This document shows positions 45,901 to 58,545 of a DNA stretch of 64,000 nucleotides, one piece after another. Where the stretch lies: NCBI GenBank assembly GCA_026874595.1, contig CM049317.1, positions 48,078,401 to 48,142,400 on the forward strand, in the 5' to 3' direction. A program made the position numbers and the translations under genes. The DNA is from Sipunculus nudus (lineage: Eukaryota > Annelida > Sipuncula > Golfingiida > Sipunculidae). The notes under the pieces are model-generated. The model saw only the letters and a program-made list of their open reading frames with translations, had not been told where the DNA came from and did no database searches. Position 1 is the stretch's first letter, and each line of letters starts with the position of its first letter.

Positions 45901-48900
45901 TACGATTCCCAGTCATTTTGAAGAAAAGGCAGGCTATTCTGTTTTTATAGGCTGTCGTGTTTTGTTAAAGCTCTTTTAAAAACTCTATGATTAGAAAACA
46001 TCCACTAATTGAAATGAGATAATGGTTTTCCCTTTGAGGACCAGATAATGAGAAAAGATACTCGGTAAAGACTTAAGAACTTTTAAGAACTCTTAAAGCT
46101 CTAATGGTCTGTAGACTGGATGTTCAATGGGCCGTTAATTATCTATGCCGTATTATGAGACTTTATTATATAGATAAGAAAAGTATCTGATGGTGGTTTC
46201 ATTATTAAAGCACGGGGAAGCACAGTGGGCGTGTGTTTCATTTCCTGGGTTTATCACAGAGTTTCATCTATATCCTCATTAACAAGTTCTTTGTTATTTA
46301 CAGTTTCCTATCACGGCCATCCTTACTGGTTATGTATGACGTATTATTACTTCACTAGCTGGAATGGCGCAGTGTGCAAAAAAATAATGTAATAATCAGT
46401 GTATTTTTATTTAAATATGTAAGCTTAGGTGAGGAGCCATAAGATTTGAAGACATGATACTCTTGGACACTACAGACTTATATGGCCATGGTTATAAATA
46501 ACTATTCGCTTGGTTAGAAATACTTTCAGTGTGCGAGAAAGTACAATATTATAACGCAAAACATGTTTTAATATTTCGACGCAAAGCTGGAGGATCACAG
46601 AGAAGAATCTTACAAGTGTAACATATCGCCATGTCTGAGGAGGTGATCCTTGCTGTTTTGTGTTATCGCGTTATGTGTATTCCAGTTTTGCGGTTCCCAT
46701 CGTCAGCTTTGACTCGCCAAAAGTGTTATTGCATGAGAACCATGCTCAATAGGGTATGGTCTTTTCAAATATGACATATGTCCATTTATCACCGACGGTA
46801 AAAGAAGCAACAACACATGCAAATATCCATTTCTATTGGCAGTAATGTCTCAGCATCAGTTTCTAATTACATAATCTAATGGGCAATTGTCCCAAAATGT
46901 TCCTCTTGATAATCACATTATCCGGGCTAAATTAGCGCCCGAGGAAACGTAAATGTGAATTATCTTTGGTTCTACTTTACTCACTTTGGTGGCTTTTTAA
47001 AGAACGTTTATCACAAGAGGGATTTCGGAGATTAATCACATATTAATCAAGGAAAAAACAGCTGAATCTTTCTCACCCAATATTATTTGTCACCTGGGCG
47101 ACAGCTTTGGTCAGCAGCAGTGTTTTAATATTATATTTGCAGTATTTAAAGCTTAGCTCGCGGAACACCGTATTTTCTCAAAGTGACGCCTTGGTTTTGA
47201 TATGGATGAATAACCGTTATATTGTTTTATCTCTCCGCTGAATTGACCATTATTCCATAATTCTTTCTTCTAGCAAGGTAAGCGTTCTATTGAAGATCAT
47301 TGTAATCGGTACCACCAGAAAAGGCCGAAATGGAGATTTGTTGGCAAAATAACATTCCCGAATGATAATCCAAAACCAGCGGATTGTATAAGGTATACAA
47401 AGCGTTATAGAAAATGAATCATTCTCAAGGAAAATCTGTTTGTGATTGTGCCAGTTTAACAGGGGAAAAAATGGCTGTAGATAAATACATTTCTCGTTGG
47501 TCGGTATCAAATATATTATTCAGCTAAGGTCATATTTATTGAAATTCGTAGCTAAACATTTTTCGGATAATCTTTTCCAGAAACTTTGCAAAAATGAAAG
47601 GAACATGCGCTCCATTCTGTCCTCCATTACAGGTTTATGGTAATTGATATTGAGTGATACCAGTGTAGATAACTGAGGTGGTCACATTGCTGTGACAATG
47701 GAGACCTTTCGAATACTGTCACAATCTAAGGTGTAGGATGTTCACATGTGGTAACCTGTGGTCCTTTAAGAACAATATCAAACCAGTTCATCCGCCTCTC
47801 ATTCCATCACATACTACGTGATGGGACTAATATATGTCAACCAAATGCTGGGCACACAGACGCCAACTCATATTTCCAAAGCCTTCGTATGAGGTCTGTG
47901 TACGGAACTTTTCATACGCATACAGACTCATAACACATATGTGTATATAATGTCCCTGCAGGCCGAAACATACACCCGAAATGAACTACAGTCTGGCTTA
48001 ATATTGTTTTCCTTTATTTTGTCAGGGGACACATTGTTACTGTTAATACCATTGTTACAAAAGGAAGATCCACTCTAATCTAGAATGATATGCATGTCTT
48101 TTTACAGGTTTGGGGTACTTCTTTGAAACAAACTACAGCAGATAACAACATATACAGCATATGTTATTATGTCTCATTTCGTATGTCTCATTTCGTAACT
48201 GTGTTTGAAAAAAATATTACATTAGTCTAAATTAATATTGAAGAACATTTTTATCTTTAAGCAGCTCTTTCAGTTACACTGTAATAACTTACGTCAGTTT
48301 AAAATATTCTGGTTAAATTTAACACGCGCATGCAAACGTTTTGAAAATATAACTGTGCCAATATAACTCATAAAATATTTAACGGTAAGTTTACAAATTC
48401 AATATAATATTAAGAGGAGGCTAATAAAATTTGTTAACCCTTTCGTAGATAGTGTCAAGAAAGAGGAAATGCAAGTAAATACCTATAACACTGATTTTTG
48501 AAAGTTCACGCTTCCTTGACGCTAAACCTGACCAAACGTTTGATTAGCTTATATATGCTAAGTTAATATACGCTGAGTTAATATTCAGGGATCCTATGAC
48601 ATCTATTAGAATTCCATTGCCTACTACTCTGCATCCATGGGAAGAACCTCTATGTCACGCCTACATACGCCCATAAAACGAGGGTTGCGCGTCCTCACTT
48701 TCGATGTACCATGGCCTTCTCCTCATGCATTACGTCCTTGGTCTATGATTAAACCATCGTAAATAAAGTCAGGGTTCGTTAAGAATATTAAAATCAACAA
48801 TGTTGCATTTTTATGAATTATATATTAATTGTGTTAAATAATTTTGAAACGAAATTAAATGAACAAAAAAAAAGAGTCACCGTAATACGCAAACAAAAAT

Positions 48901-49921
48901 TGCAATTAAAATGTGTGTTAACTAGTTCTTCTACAGAACCAGGTTATTATAAATACCAATCAATATAACACAAATACAAAATTCTATGATAATTTAAAAT
49001 TGTGTCGGGTCGTTAATGTCTCTAAGAATCCGCAATATGGCAGATGAACATATAAATCTAGGGTCACAGGTGATGGGAGACGTGATTAACTAAGTTTGTG
49101 CGATAATATTGCTAATACATGTGTCCCTCGGAAACTTTAAACAAGAGGTATCCAGTAGAGTGTAAAGAGTTACTGAAAAATTGTTAATCTAATGTGTGAT
49201 TCAAAAACTCAACCGTCGTTAATTCTACTTTATACAAAATGCCTGCGTGCCTCATTTCATTCATCAAAAAGTGCTTCTTATATGTGGTTGCTATTATAAC
49301 TGCAAACACCACGTTCCCAATAGGCCATATGTGAACACGAGATGAAACAAAGCCATGATAAAAAACAACCACTCATCCAGAATATATAGCTTCTTATCAC
49401 AGGGCAGATTGGGTCAGGGTTACCAATCCCTCAAGTCTGATCATACATGTAGCGAGGATATACGATCTGACATAGAAGGCTTTGGGTCAGAATCAATTTT
49501 TTTTTACAAAGGGTTATTATTAGGTATTTGTCACCTGCAAATGTTTTATTTTCCAGTTCACAAGTCATCAAAACACAGCGTTGTCCCATGTTCACAGATA
49601 TTCTGGGAAGGGAAAGAAGCGCAAGACAGAAGCCACCCAGTCGTCTCACATTTCCTCTTCAATTCAACACCAGTGTCCTTCATGTTCTAACGTTTGATCG
49701 TTTTTTATTTAAAAAAACAGTAATTTTACTTAATACATCACTGAAGACAGGTCAACGTTTTGTACAGCACACAGTGTCCAGCTCGCTCAATGAGTTCAAC
49801 GGTTATTCTTTTTTAGATGGATTGCTACAGGAGGTGTATTGCTGGTGGCCCGAGCATGCAGCCAACCTGAACCAAGTCTGTCGCCGGAAGATAACTGATA
49901 ATAACATCACTGATAAAACCA

Positions 49922-49953
<32 letters not shown>

Positions 49954-50414
49954 CACAAAGGGGACAAAGATCAGGGTGACAAATAGTTTAAACACCTTTC
50001 GTAACATTTTCAGTACTGCTGTATTTTTAGTTGTCTTCCTTTTTAGAGCTAGTTGAAAGGCGCCCTTCCAAATGCTGAAAGTGGATTTTTCACAAAGAAA
50101 CAAAGCACTGTCTTCTACACTGCTCACATATGCCAGACTAGACCAGGGAATGGAAAACAAAACCTACTGAAGGTTTCATTATCAGCGACCACAATCGATT
50201 CTATTGCTCTTGTTCAATCTAGGAAGTCTAAATGAGTATTGCTTATCACGATTATTCACGAGTATTCTTAATCATGATTTAAGAAACGACCAACAATCCC
50301 ATAAACCAATATTATAAGCATTTGCCTTGCATATAAATTTTCCACTTATAGAGACGTCATTTACCGAAATAATATCCGTAAATTCTATTCATACCGATTC
50401 AAACAGTCCTTTAT

Positions 50415-50418
<4 letters not shown>
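42961..50418. other. AT-rich non-coding stretch, mostly unique
   Basis: No protein family recognised on either strand. Small structures: a ~26-bp duplication with 'ttctaacttggctgtaaata' near 44300-44345, a 15-bp duplication at 48170-48200 and a GA microsatellite at 49925-49953. The 152-residue frame at 49528-49986 ends in the GA tract and has no domain. Segment 46800-47060 has a cluster of homeodomain/POU-type motifs (see findings). Confidence 0.4.
49925..49953. repeat. (GA)n microsatellite
   Basis: About 14 GA units. Reading through it produces an artificial ER/RE repeat in the plus-strand frame and an S/L repeat on the minus strand. Confidence 0.97.

Positions 50419-50480
<62 letters not shown>
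50419..50480. repeat. (TA)n microsatellite, 31 units
   Basis: Sixty-two bases of perfect TA alternation; responsible for the IYIYIY run in a spurious minus-strand frame (50385-50792). Confidence 0.98.
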
Positions 50481-50484
<4 letters not shown>

Positions 50485-51607
50485 CGGTCAAAGCTATAAA
50501 AATGCTCCATTGCCGGGCCATCTAATATTGCAGTGGCACGATACTGTGGAGGTTGATCTGTTGAACAGGAAAACTCGCTATATGGCGGAATAAGCAAACA
50601 TACAGAAAGAAGTAATGTAGTCGGGAGCTCTCTGATTTGGAAGCAACTCCATGAATCCGCTGTATTACAGGAAGTAATCCGTACTTGTGAAATTAAGCTA
50701 TATTTTTTGGCACGGAACTTATATAAACAGATCACGTATGCGAAATGAACACAAATTTTGTTATGGAGATAAAAAATCAGATTCTGTAACACTAGGCAGA
50801 GGGAAATGTTTAGGGGAATGAATAAAGAAGTCAGTGGTTTTTCGTTAACAAATAACTATAACTTATTCTTAAAACAACCCTAACAATACAATACACTCAA
50901 TCAATACAATTATACAGTTAAACAGCGTTATAGTAACAAGTCAATACAATCACACAGAAAGATAAAGGTACAGTACCTCGATACAAACACCGTCACCACG
51001 ATAAGTCCTTTGAATGTTAACTCTCGGAGAATGACAGTCCAGTGGAAAGTTCTTGCAACAACACAGAAAGTAAACTGAAGTCCAAATGTATAAAATCCAG
51101 GAGAAAATCTTTGAAAATGTATAATTGCCGCATTCGTCGGAAAAGGTCTTAGAATCTGACACACGCTTCTGCGTCCACTGGTATCTGCTCTTCTGTCTGC
51201 CCTCTGGTTCTATAAAACAGCACCTTTTTATACCTTCATAACCCAAGCCGGGAATTTCAACTTCTAGAACAGTCTATAAGGACCCTATTCCACAGTAAAC
51301 ACGCGTTTCAGGAATTCTCTAGAAAGACATCGCAGTGTATCTACACATACTGGGGCCATCACGTGACCCACGACGAGGCGTAAGAACCCATGGCTCACAT
51401 GACAACGAGAGTTCAACCAGTACGGATTAAACATAAAATGTAACAACAACACGAGTTACGCCCGTGTCACACAATAAAAAGAGCACCTGTAACAATTCTT
51501 TTTTGTATTTTAAATACAGAATATCATGAGAAAATCGGCCCATGCAAAGCTCCTGAAATTTTATTTTTACTATTTCACGATGAGTTTAACCTCCCCTTTT
51601 TCTCTTT
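50481..51607. other. Non-coding stretch, possibly an unclassified dispersed repeat
   Basis: The segment about 50800-51480 is less AT-rich and has a continuous, unbiased texture suggestive of a long dispersed repeat or LTR-like sequence. I found no inverted or direct terminal repeat, no primer-binding site and no coding frame, so it is left unassigned. Confidence 0.3.
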
Positions 51608-51608
51608 C

Positions 51609-51655
<47 letters not shown>
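51608..51655. repeat. (TCTG)n-(TC)n compound microsatellite
   Basis: About six TCTG units (51608-51632) run directly into about eleven TC units. Confidence 0.95.
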
Positions 51656-53017
51656 ATCTCTTTTGTGCAGATATGACCAGGAACCAGATCAGTGAATCAT
51701 GATTGTGACCTACTGGGATTTACTACAATGACAACATCACAAATATATATCTCCTATTCTGTTTGACCTGGACACTGGGTAATGTGTACCATCTTCTTAA
51801 AAAAGTCAGTTTTTGCAAATTTTTGCTTTCCTGCCTATGCCATATGATAGAAAAGTAAGATGTCCCCCGGTTCTTTACAGTTGGCCCAGTCATGCGTATA
51901 GCTCAATACACCATGGAGTCGTTTAGGAATTCAAACTGAGCAACTTATTTTAAAAAAGGAGATATATTTTGTCCCACAAGAAATATTAACAATGGTTTAG
52001 ATTCTTCCGTTTGAACGTAGAGACCATTGGGACTTCATATTTTAAAAGAAACTACTTAAAACAAAACTGAAAAACAAAAACAGAAAAAGCCTGTCAGTTT
52101 AAGGACAAAAGAACAAATCTATTTACATATTCATGTATTTTTTTCTGAATTTGTTGTTCACTCTTCGGGCGCATTTTATTTTTATTTCTGCTTGTAATAT
52201 TTGAAACAGCGAGAAGCAAAATGTTTAGTGCTTTTTTACTTATCTTTCTTCCGAAATTTACAGTATCCTTCACACACACATGCCTATGAAACTGCTTAAT
52301 CTGAATTCTATAAATGTGTAAGAAATAAAGATTAATTCAGTTGCTTATTTTCTATTTATTACTTTGCCATGTATTTTTCTTAATTTTTAACCCATTTTAT
52401 TCCATTAATATCATATATGGAAGGGCTAAATCTTGATTAATGCAGTTAAATTAACTTTCTATAAGATATCCATCAGCTTTTAATATTGTGATTGTGAACT
52501 TATCACTTTAAATTGAGCTGATGTCGGCATATATTTCCTCTAATACCGCTCACTTAAACGCTTCTAATCAGCAATGAGATTTTGAATGACTATGTTCCCA
52601 AAAACAAAACTATGGAACAAAATATGTTCTTAATTATTGTTTGATAAAATAACAGCAAAACTACACTTATACAAGTGTTTGGTCGGTGTCTAAGCGTTCA
52701 AGTCCTGTCATAATATGTCTTGTCGTCAGCCATAAAGCAGAGTTGCAACGATGCGCACATTTATATGCGGTGTACTTTTTGTTTTGGCACAGGCAACCAC
52801 CATCGACGTTACCGGGGAGTGAAACGTCGGGACGATTTTAGCGCACTTTGTGTTGTTTACTCATTTCAATGAAGTAGACCGTAGCTCTTTTGCTGGTCAG
52901 TTGTTTGCCACTTTCTCCATTTTCAGCATTTAAACCTTAAATTATTTTAACTCTTTTTTTTCGATTTACAAAACAGATCGGCAGACAGGCTTGTGTTATC
53001 CATAAAGCCCCCTCAGG

Positions 53018-53054
53018 AGCACCGGCCGGTGCTAGGCGGAAATGGGTTCCCGCC
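53018..53054. repeat. Two adjacent GC-rich hairpins
   Basis: AGCACCGGCCGGTGCT (53018-53033) is a perfect 16-bp palindrome. One base later GGCGG (53035-53039) pairs with CCGCC (53050-53054). Set in AT-rich DNA. Could be the end of a foldback element or an RNA structure; nothing else identifies it. Confidence 0.6.
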
Positions 53055-54011
53055 AAACCATACAGCACGCACAGGATTAGAAATGTTACATGTACATAAA
53101 ATATCATGAGGGCTCATTGGCATTTTCGATAACTTTCTTAACCCGTATTTAACCTTAAAGTATTAACCCGTTGTTTGTCTAGTGATAAACGTAAAGAGAT
53201 ACATGATTATTTGGAGTATGGACATTCCAATTTGCGATGCAATAGAAGGCCCTTAGAAAATAAGGGTGTTTGAATCTCGTATTGGATAACAATTGTAATA
53301 ATCATGAAAGTAAACGTCATTTATTTATACCTTTCTGAAAATGGTAGCATTTTCTATTTATTTTCATTTTAAAAACAATTTTAAATCTGCAGTTTTAAAT
53401 ATACGACAACTAGCATCCCTTTTTATTTATGAATTAACATCTTAAACTCATATTGGATCAAGTAATTATTTTTTTTTATAGCAAATGACACTGTAATACC
53501 TTCTATTTGTATTCGTCTCATACGTACAACTTTAAGCTTCTTCCTTGTGACATGAACTTGCATTTGCACAAAACTCGCCATTTCGATGAATACTCAACTA
53601 CAGAAAAGTTTACAGTTTGGTTCGCTAGGTATCCTACGAACTACAGGCAAGTCTAGAAATAATGTATCTTGAGCGCACGTTTAACTGAATGAAGACTGCC
53701 CTAGGGTATTTGCGAAAGTATTGGATAGAACGGCATGAAGGCAATGACGCGTTTACAGCCAAGAGAGGGAAGAGACGATGTCAAATTAAGGTATGAACAA
53801 CAAACTAAGGGGAGATGTGCCCAGGTGTAGTCTCGTAAAGGCCCTTAAATCTTTGATAAATATAGCAAAGTTGATACAAAACATTTTTAGACAGGAAAGA
53901 TGTGAGAATTTCATTAAATTCATGCCTTTTAAGGGCGTACGAACCCTGTTATTGTTAATAATATTTTGTTCGCATAATATTTGACGGTTCTCAAATGTTT
54001 ATACTCTGTGT

Positions 54012-54140
54012 ATAGGTCTTTTGTACGGTGGCTGATTTACTTTTGCATTGTGAGATCGCGAAAAGAAACCCCTCGCGAATCACTGAAAGAGTGGAAATCA
54101 CGAAATTCTAACCCCGCGAATATGAAGCCAACCATAGTAC
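54012..54140. repeat. Short dispersed-repeat-like segment with repeated TCGCGAA motifs
   Basis: Contains 'gatcgcgaaaagaaacccc', 'tcgcgaatcactg' and 'cccgcgaatatgaa' at roughly 20-45-bp intervals, a degenerate short tandem pattern typical of small invertebrate MITE-like repeats. Ends not defined. Confidence 0.35.
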
Positions 54141-56553
54141 TATGATCAAGTCCATTAAGTAATTCAGAAGAGTCTATTCGAGTCTGAGCAATTTTAAGTA
54201 GCAACAGTCAGAAAGTGATTTTTCTTGAGACCCGGGGGGGGGGGGGTTATTGATTTAATTCTAAGGGACCTAAGTGCATTTGTGAATATTCCTTGAAGAC
54301 GTTCCTGGATCCGGATCAATGTCCGGATATAAAACGAAACCTAATCAAGGTTTCAATGGCCCATTTTCATTTTCGAAATGCCCTGAATATCTCATGAGAT
54401 TTCGTTCGTTATTGCGCAAGTTATATTGTGATCTAACACCCACATAAAAACACTAACGGAATTGAATTCATACCCTCCTGTCGGAGGCTAAATTAGTTAT
54501 AATAAGCGTGTGAGCATAAACTGAAATACAGCGGAAGGTGTTTACTCTTACTCCTGGAAAAATAAAAGGCTTACGACTGGACGATTTACAGGTCTGCCGG
54601 CTGAACAAGAAGCACGAAAAAAAAGCCATTCCTCACTGGAGATATGGTGGAAATGAGAGGTGAAAGTATACCATCTAACTTCCCTTGTTATGATCTTTCC
54701 TAAAAAAAATGATGGCGTCTTCGTCGTTGACAGGAAGTAATATGTAATGTTAAATGTTAATGTTAAAATATGATAAAATATCTCCATATCTAAAATCGTT
54801 CGCCCAGCGGGCGTAACTTATTGTGGAAATATATCCCGAGAAAGCTCATGGAAGCCTAGGTCGCTGGCTTGAAGTAACATCGTCTTTAAAAGTATCATAA
54901 GAAACATTCTGCCTACGTCTGAAACGTGAATCAGAAGTATAATAACACGTGATGTTGTAACAAGACTTGCAGAGACATAATACTTGCAGAGACATAATTT
55001 TTGCTTTCCGATGTCAATGATGAAAAAAAAAGAATAAAGAAAATGAATTACTGAGGCATCGGATAAGAGAGAGAAAAAAAGGTAGCTTTTGTTGTATTGT
55101 CAAATGTTTATGAATTTCGATCACTTTCCTTTTCAATTAAGTATATATTTATGTAACAAATGACACCTACAGAAGTTATATTCTGATAAGTTTACATGTC
55201 TTAGGCCTACGCATATGACTTTTTTCACACTTAGAGATATAAAGGACTAGGCAAAAATTTTCGGAATGATATGAGAACCGAGATGTCATTAATCCAGATC
55301 TCAATGTTAAGCAAAGGGAAACGGAAATAAGTTGGCTTTGCATTGTAGTAAATGATTTTGTTTATAACAAATGGAAGGGAAGTTGAAGTAAATGCTGCTG
55401 CTCCTTAGGTAGTATTTTAGAATCTCGTTTGTTTGGGGTTTTTTTTCGAGTCAGGTTACTGTTGTCTCTATTTGTGGGTGCTAGGGTATTCAACCGGATA
55501 TGTTAGATGTACACAGAAGACAAATATTGCGCATGCGGCGGTTGATTTCCATATTCTTGGTGTTTCTTTCCTACAGAACTTTTTTTTTTCGTTCTTGGTG
55601 TTAGCCGTACCGATTCTCAGGGGTGGCCTTCTAATACAATATGATCTGGCAGATGATTTAACAAAAGGAAAAGACTGAAAAACGTGGTCTCGGTTGTGAG
55701 TAAACGTGGTACAATTATAGTGATATGGGTTAGTAGTAAAAATATTCAGTCCACATTGCAATTTTTTTTATTTTTTTAAAATAAAAAACATGACCTTATT
55801 AATATGCTTGTATTCTTGTTAACTTTCTCAACCATGGTAGATGGTTTAAGGTTCATTTACACACAAACAAATCTTTCAAGCACGATGTTCCGCTGTTTAT
55901 CATTGATTGGGTGTTTTTTTTTACACATGTGGCAGCTTTTCTCTTCCATTAAAACAGACATGGCAATGGTCCAGATATTTCTTTTCAAAGAGTCGACTGT
56001 GGAGGAACTAGTTTTCGCCACATGGTGCCATTTTTGTATCTGACCCCTTAGAACTAACCGTATCAAACAGCGCCATCATAATACAATGCTTATGTTTTTT
56101 TTAAATCAAAACAATGGCTTTAAATCTTTGACCTTGCATTTCCGACAACCAAGATATAGGTTGCAGGGCTGGAATGAATTACTCCCGGTGCATTTTAGAA
56201 TATTCAGGAACAACATGTTGCTTTCGGGCCAGAAATTATCCTTTTTATTTGCATTAAAGCTATAAGGTAATTTTGGTCGTGACACCATAACCAGGAATGG
56301 TATGGATAGTAATTAAGAAGAAATATACACAATATACGAAATATAAGTTGCTTCCTAAAACCAATGCTTAGTTGAGTTGGTATATGTCAGGCTCAAGACA
56401 GTTTATGAGATGATTGTTCAGCTGAAAAATTATTTTTTTTTACCTGAACGATATGTCCGTAATACAGTATTTACCCGTTTCGTAAACATCACATCTGAGA
56501 CTAATCCGTTACTGTTAATGGATATTACGTTACCAATTCTCGGTTATACATAT

Positions 56554-56555
<2 letters not shown>

Positions 56556-56601
<46 letters not shown>

Positions 56602-56602
56602 T
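56556..56602. repeat. (TA)n microsatellite
   Basis: About 47 bases of alternating T/A with one C interruption near the end. Confidence 0.97.
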
Positions 56603-57599
56603 AAATTTCATCAAGTAACAATCCATGAATGAACTAGTACTTTAACGTTAGAATATCTTTTAGTCCTGCTCTATTATAATTTTCTTTTCTTATTAATTTC
56701 TGTCGACGCCTTCTGTTTAATTAATCACACCTGGTTGCGGCTTCAAACCGTCAATGAACGCTTTGATAGGATTAATGGTATTTCTAAACTTCTCTTTGAA
56801 CTATCCGATCCCTAATTTGGTATGTGAGAAGAGTTAGTTAATTTGGATAAAAGCAATGACAGTGGTGACAGTTTTATAGAACTGTGTGATGGCATCTCCG
56901 GTATCTGCGCCTGTTCGTTTTATTCTAGTCTTTTTTGTTAGGTTTAAAGGGCGTTCTCCTAAAATTTTCCATTTAGCAGATCAAATTTACACTATGATTC
57001 AAGAGATTACGGCCATGCACAAAACTTAAATCGATGGTAAAATGAAGATAATCAATTGAGCACAAGATATTAGAACAAGTCAAGTAAATAATAAAAAAGA
57101 AAAATCCTACCATTGCATAAATTTATCTTGGGGTCATTAAAACATCAGAAAGTTTAGTATTGCTCTCCTTAATTTAAACTTTAAATGTCAGATCAACTTC
57201 CATCTCAGAATAAAGAATCGAGGGACCTGGTAGATTCAATCTGGAATTAAAGTTGCTATAAACGTTGCTTACTGGCTGAATAATTCTGTATGTAGTTCAC
57301 ACGTTCTTCAAGTACTGTCACGCACCTTAGTAACAATACTGCAAACATTTCATATCTGAGAACACATTTTTCATCAAACCAGCAATTTCACTGTTAGCGT
57401 AAACTGAACAGTGAATGGCAGTTTCCATTTCCTTGTTACATTTTGCACATTTTCGTTCCATGTTACTTTGTAATGGAAATGATTATAGTAATAACTGTAT
57501 CCATCACTCTGTACCATTTTTGTAATACATTTCTACTATACCTGACGGCGAAGATACAAAAAAGGCACTCTGATCTTATTGATACGCTGCCATGGCAAA
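56603..57599. other. AT-rich non-coding stretch
   Basis: Nothing recognised up to the LINE relic that begins near 57600. The beginning of the 152-residue plus-strand frame (57443-57901) lies here; it is antisense to the LINE relic over most of its length and has no domain of its own. Confidence 0.4.
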
Positions 57600-58545
57600 A
57601 TAACCCAAACGGATATATAGGAAGCGGACTGCCCGCGTCTGTTACAGGGTCGCAAGTGACTGACAAGGATAATGCAGGAAAACACAGGGCCGGCTTCACC
57701 AGTTGCAAAGAGGAAGACGGTTTTAGACCTGGGGCTGTTGCGTTTTGGCTCTTCGTCTTTCTCAGTTCATCCTCAAGGGTGATCCGGCTGGTGTTCTCTG
57801 GAAACGTCTTGGTGGATAATAAACACGTATTGCCCGTCGGTCAGTTGCCATTATTGACCGCCAGCAATGATTTGTTTGACATGATCAAGGAGCTTTCTTG
57901 AGAAAATATTTGTGTCTTCGTTTGCGTGCCTCTCTGTCAAGGAGGTAAGGGGCCAGTTCCCCACACAGCGCAGTCTTTGGGAGGCAATGATCCTCTATCC
58001 TTTTAACTTGCTCTTCCTAAACGTAGCTGTATCTTTAACAATATAGCCAGGATACTGATGGCACCAATCTGATCAAGGATTTTTAACTTTTGTGATAAGA
58101 TCACACCTGTGGATGTTGAGGAAGGTGCGGAGGCAGTGCTGGTAGAAGGGATCCAGCAGTCTTGAGTGATTCCAGTAGATAATCTGTTTTCCTTGTCCAA
58201 GTGTTTTCGACCTCTTTGACGATATTGCATCAAACGAGATGATCCAGTCTAGGTAGATAACCTGGTTCACTGATATCGGATCTGTCTCGCCAATGTTGAG
58301 GTAATGGCTGAAATTATTTTCGAGGTTTAGGTTTGGTTGAGCATTTTTAATTTCAGTAATTACTTCACGTCCAAAGCAGGACGACCAGTGCTTCAGGCCC
58401 CTCACTGGTTGTGTAAAAAGGGCAGTATCATAACCGAACAGACAATTTTGAACGAGTTGTTTCGTAGTCTTTTGGGCTTCAAGTGTCTCTCAATAAACAA
58501 GCTGCCATCGTGGGTCTTGTTGGGAAACCACGCTTAAGAATATAG
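57600..58545 (-). pseudogene. LINE ORF2 C-terminal relic (post-RT region to zinc-finger-like end)
   Basis: The minus strand reads, in order: DGSLF-type sequence (about 58520), DTALF (about 58430; corresponds to the DCAL that follows the FADD box), YLDWIISFDAISSKRSKT (about 58250-58200) and DPFYQHCLRTFLNIHRCDLIT (about 58155-58095). After that come ILAILLKIQLR (about 58045) and a degenerate SCIILVSHLRPC (about 57695-57660), which matches the IGLVSHLRAC end of the family. This is the thumb/connection and terminal zinc-finger segment of an RTE- or CR1-group LINE common in invertebrates. Frameshifts are frequent and the finger cysteines are partly lost. The catalytic RT core is missing, either truncated or eroded beyond recognition. 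Confidence 0.75.

Larger units (their letters stand above)
51656..56555. other. AT-rich non-coding stretch
   Basis: No genes recognised. Notable small items: twin GC-rich hairpins at 53018-53054; a repeat-like segment at 54012-54140 with several (c)tcgcgaa / ccgcgaat phrases; a 13-base G run (54234-54246); an 18-bp duplication 'acttgcagagacataat' at about 54963-54998. Confidence 0.4.

Noticed and set aside
49528-49986. 152-residue plus-strand open frame
   Set aside because: Ends in a GA microsatellite (ER repeats), overlaps other frames on both strands and shows no family resemblance.
57443-57901. 152-residue plus-strand open frame as a novel gene
   Set aside because: It lies mostly antisense to a recognisable LINE C-terminal relic, has no domain, and its composition follows the LINE sequence.
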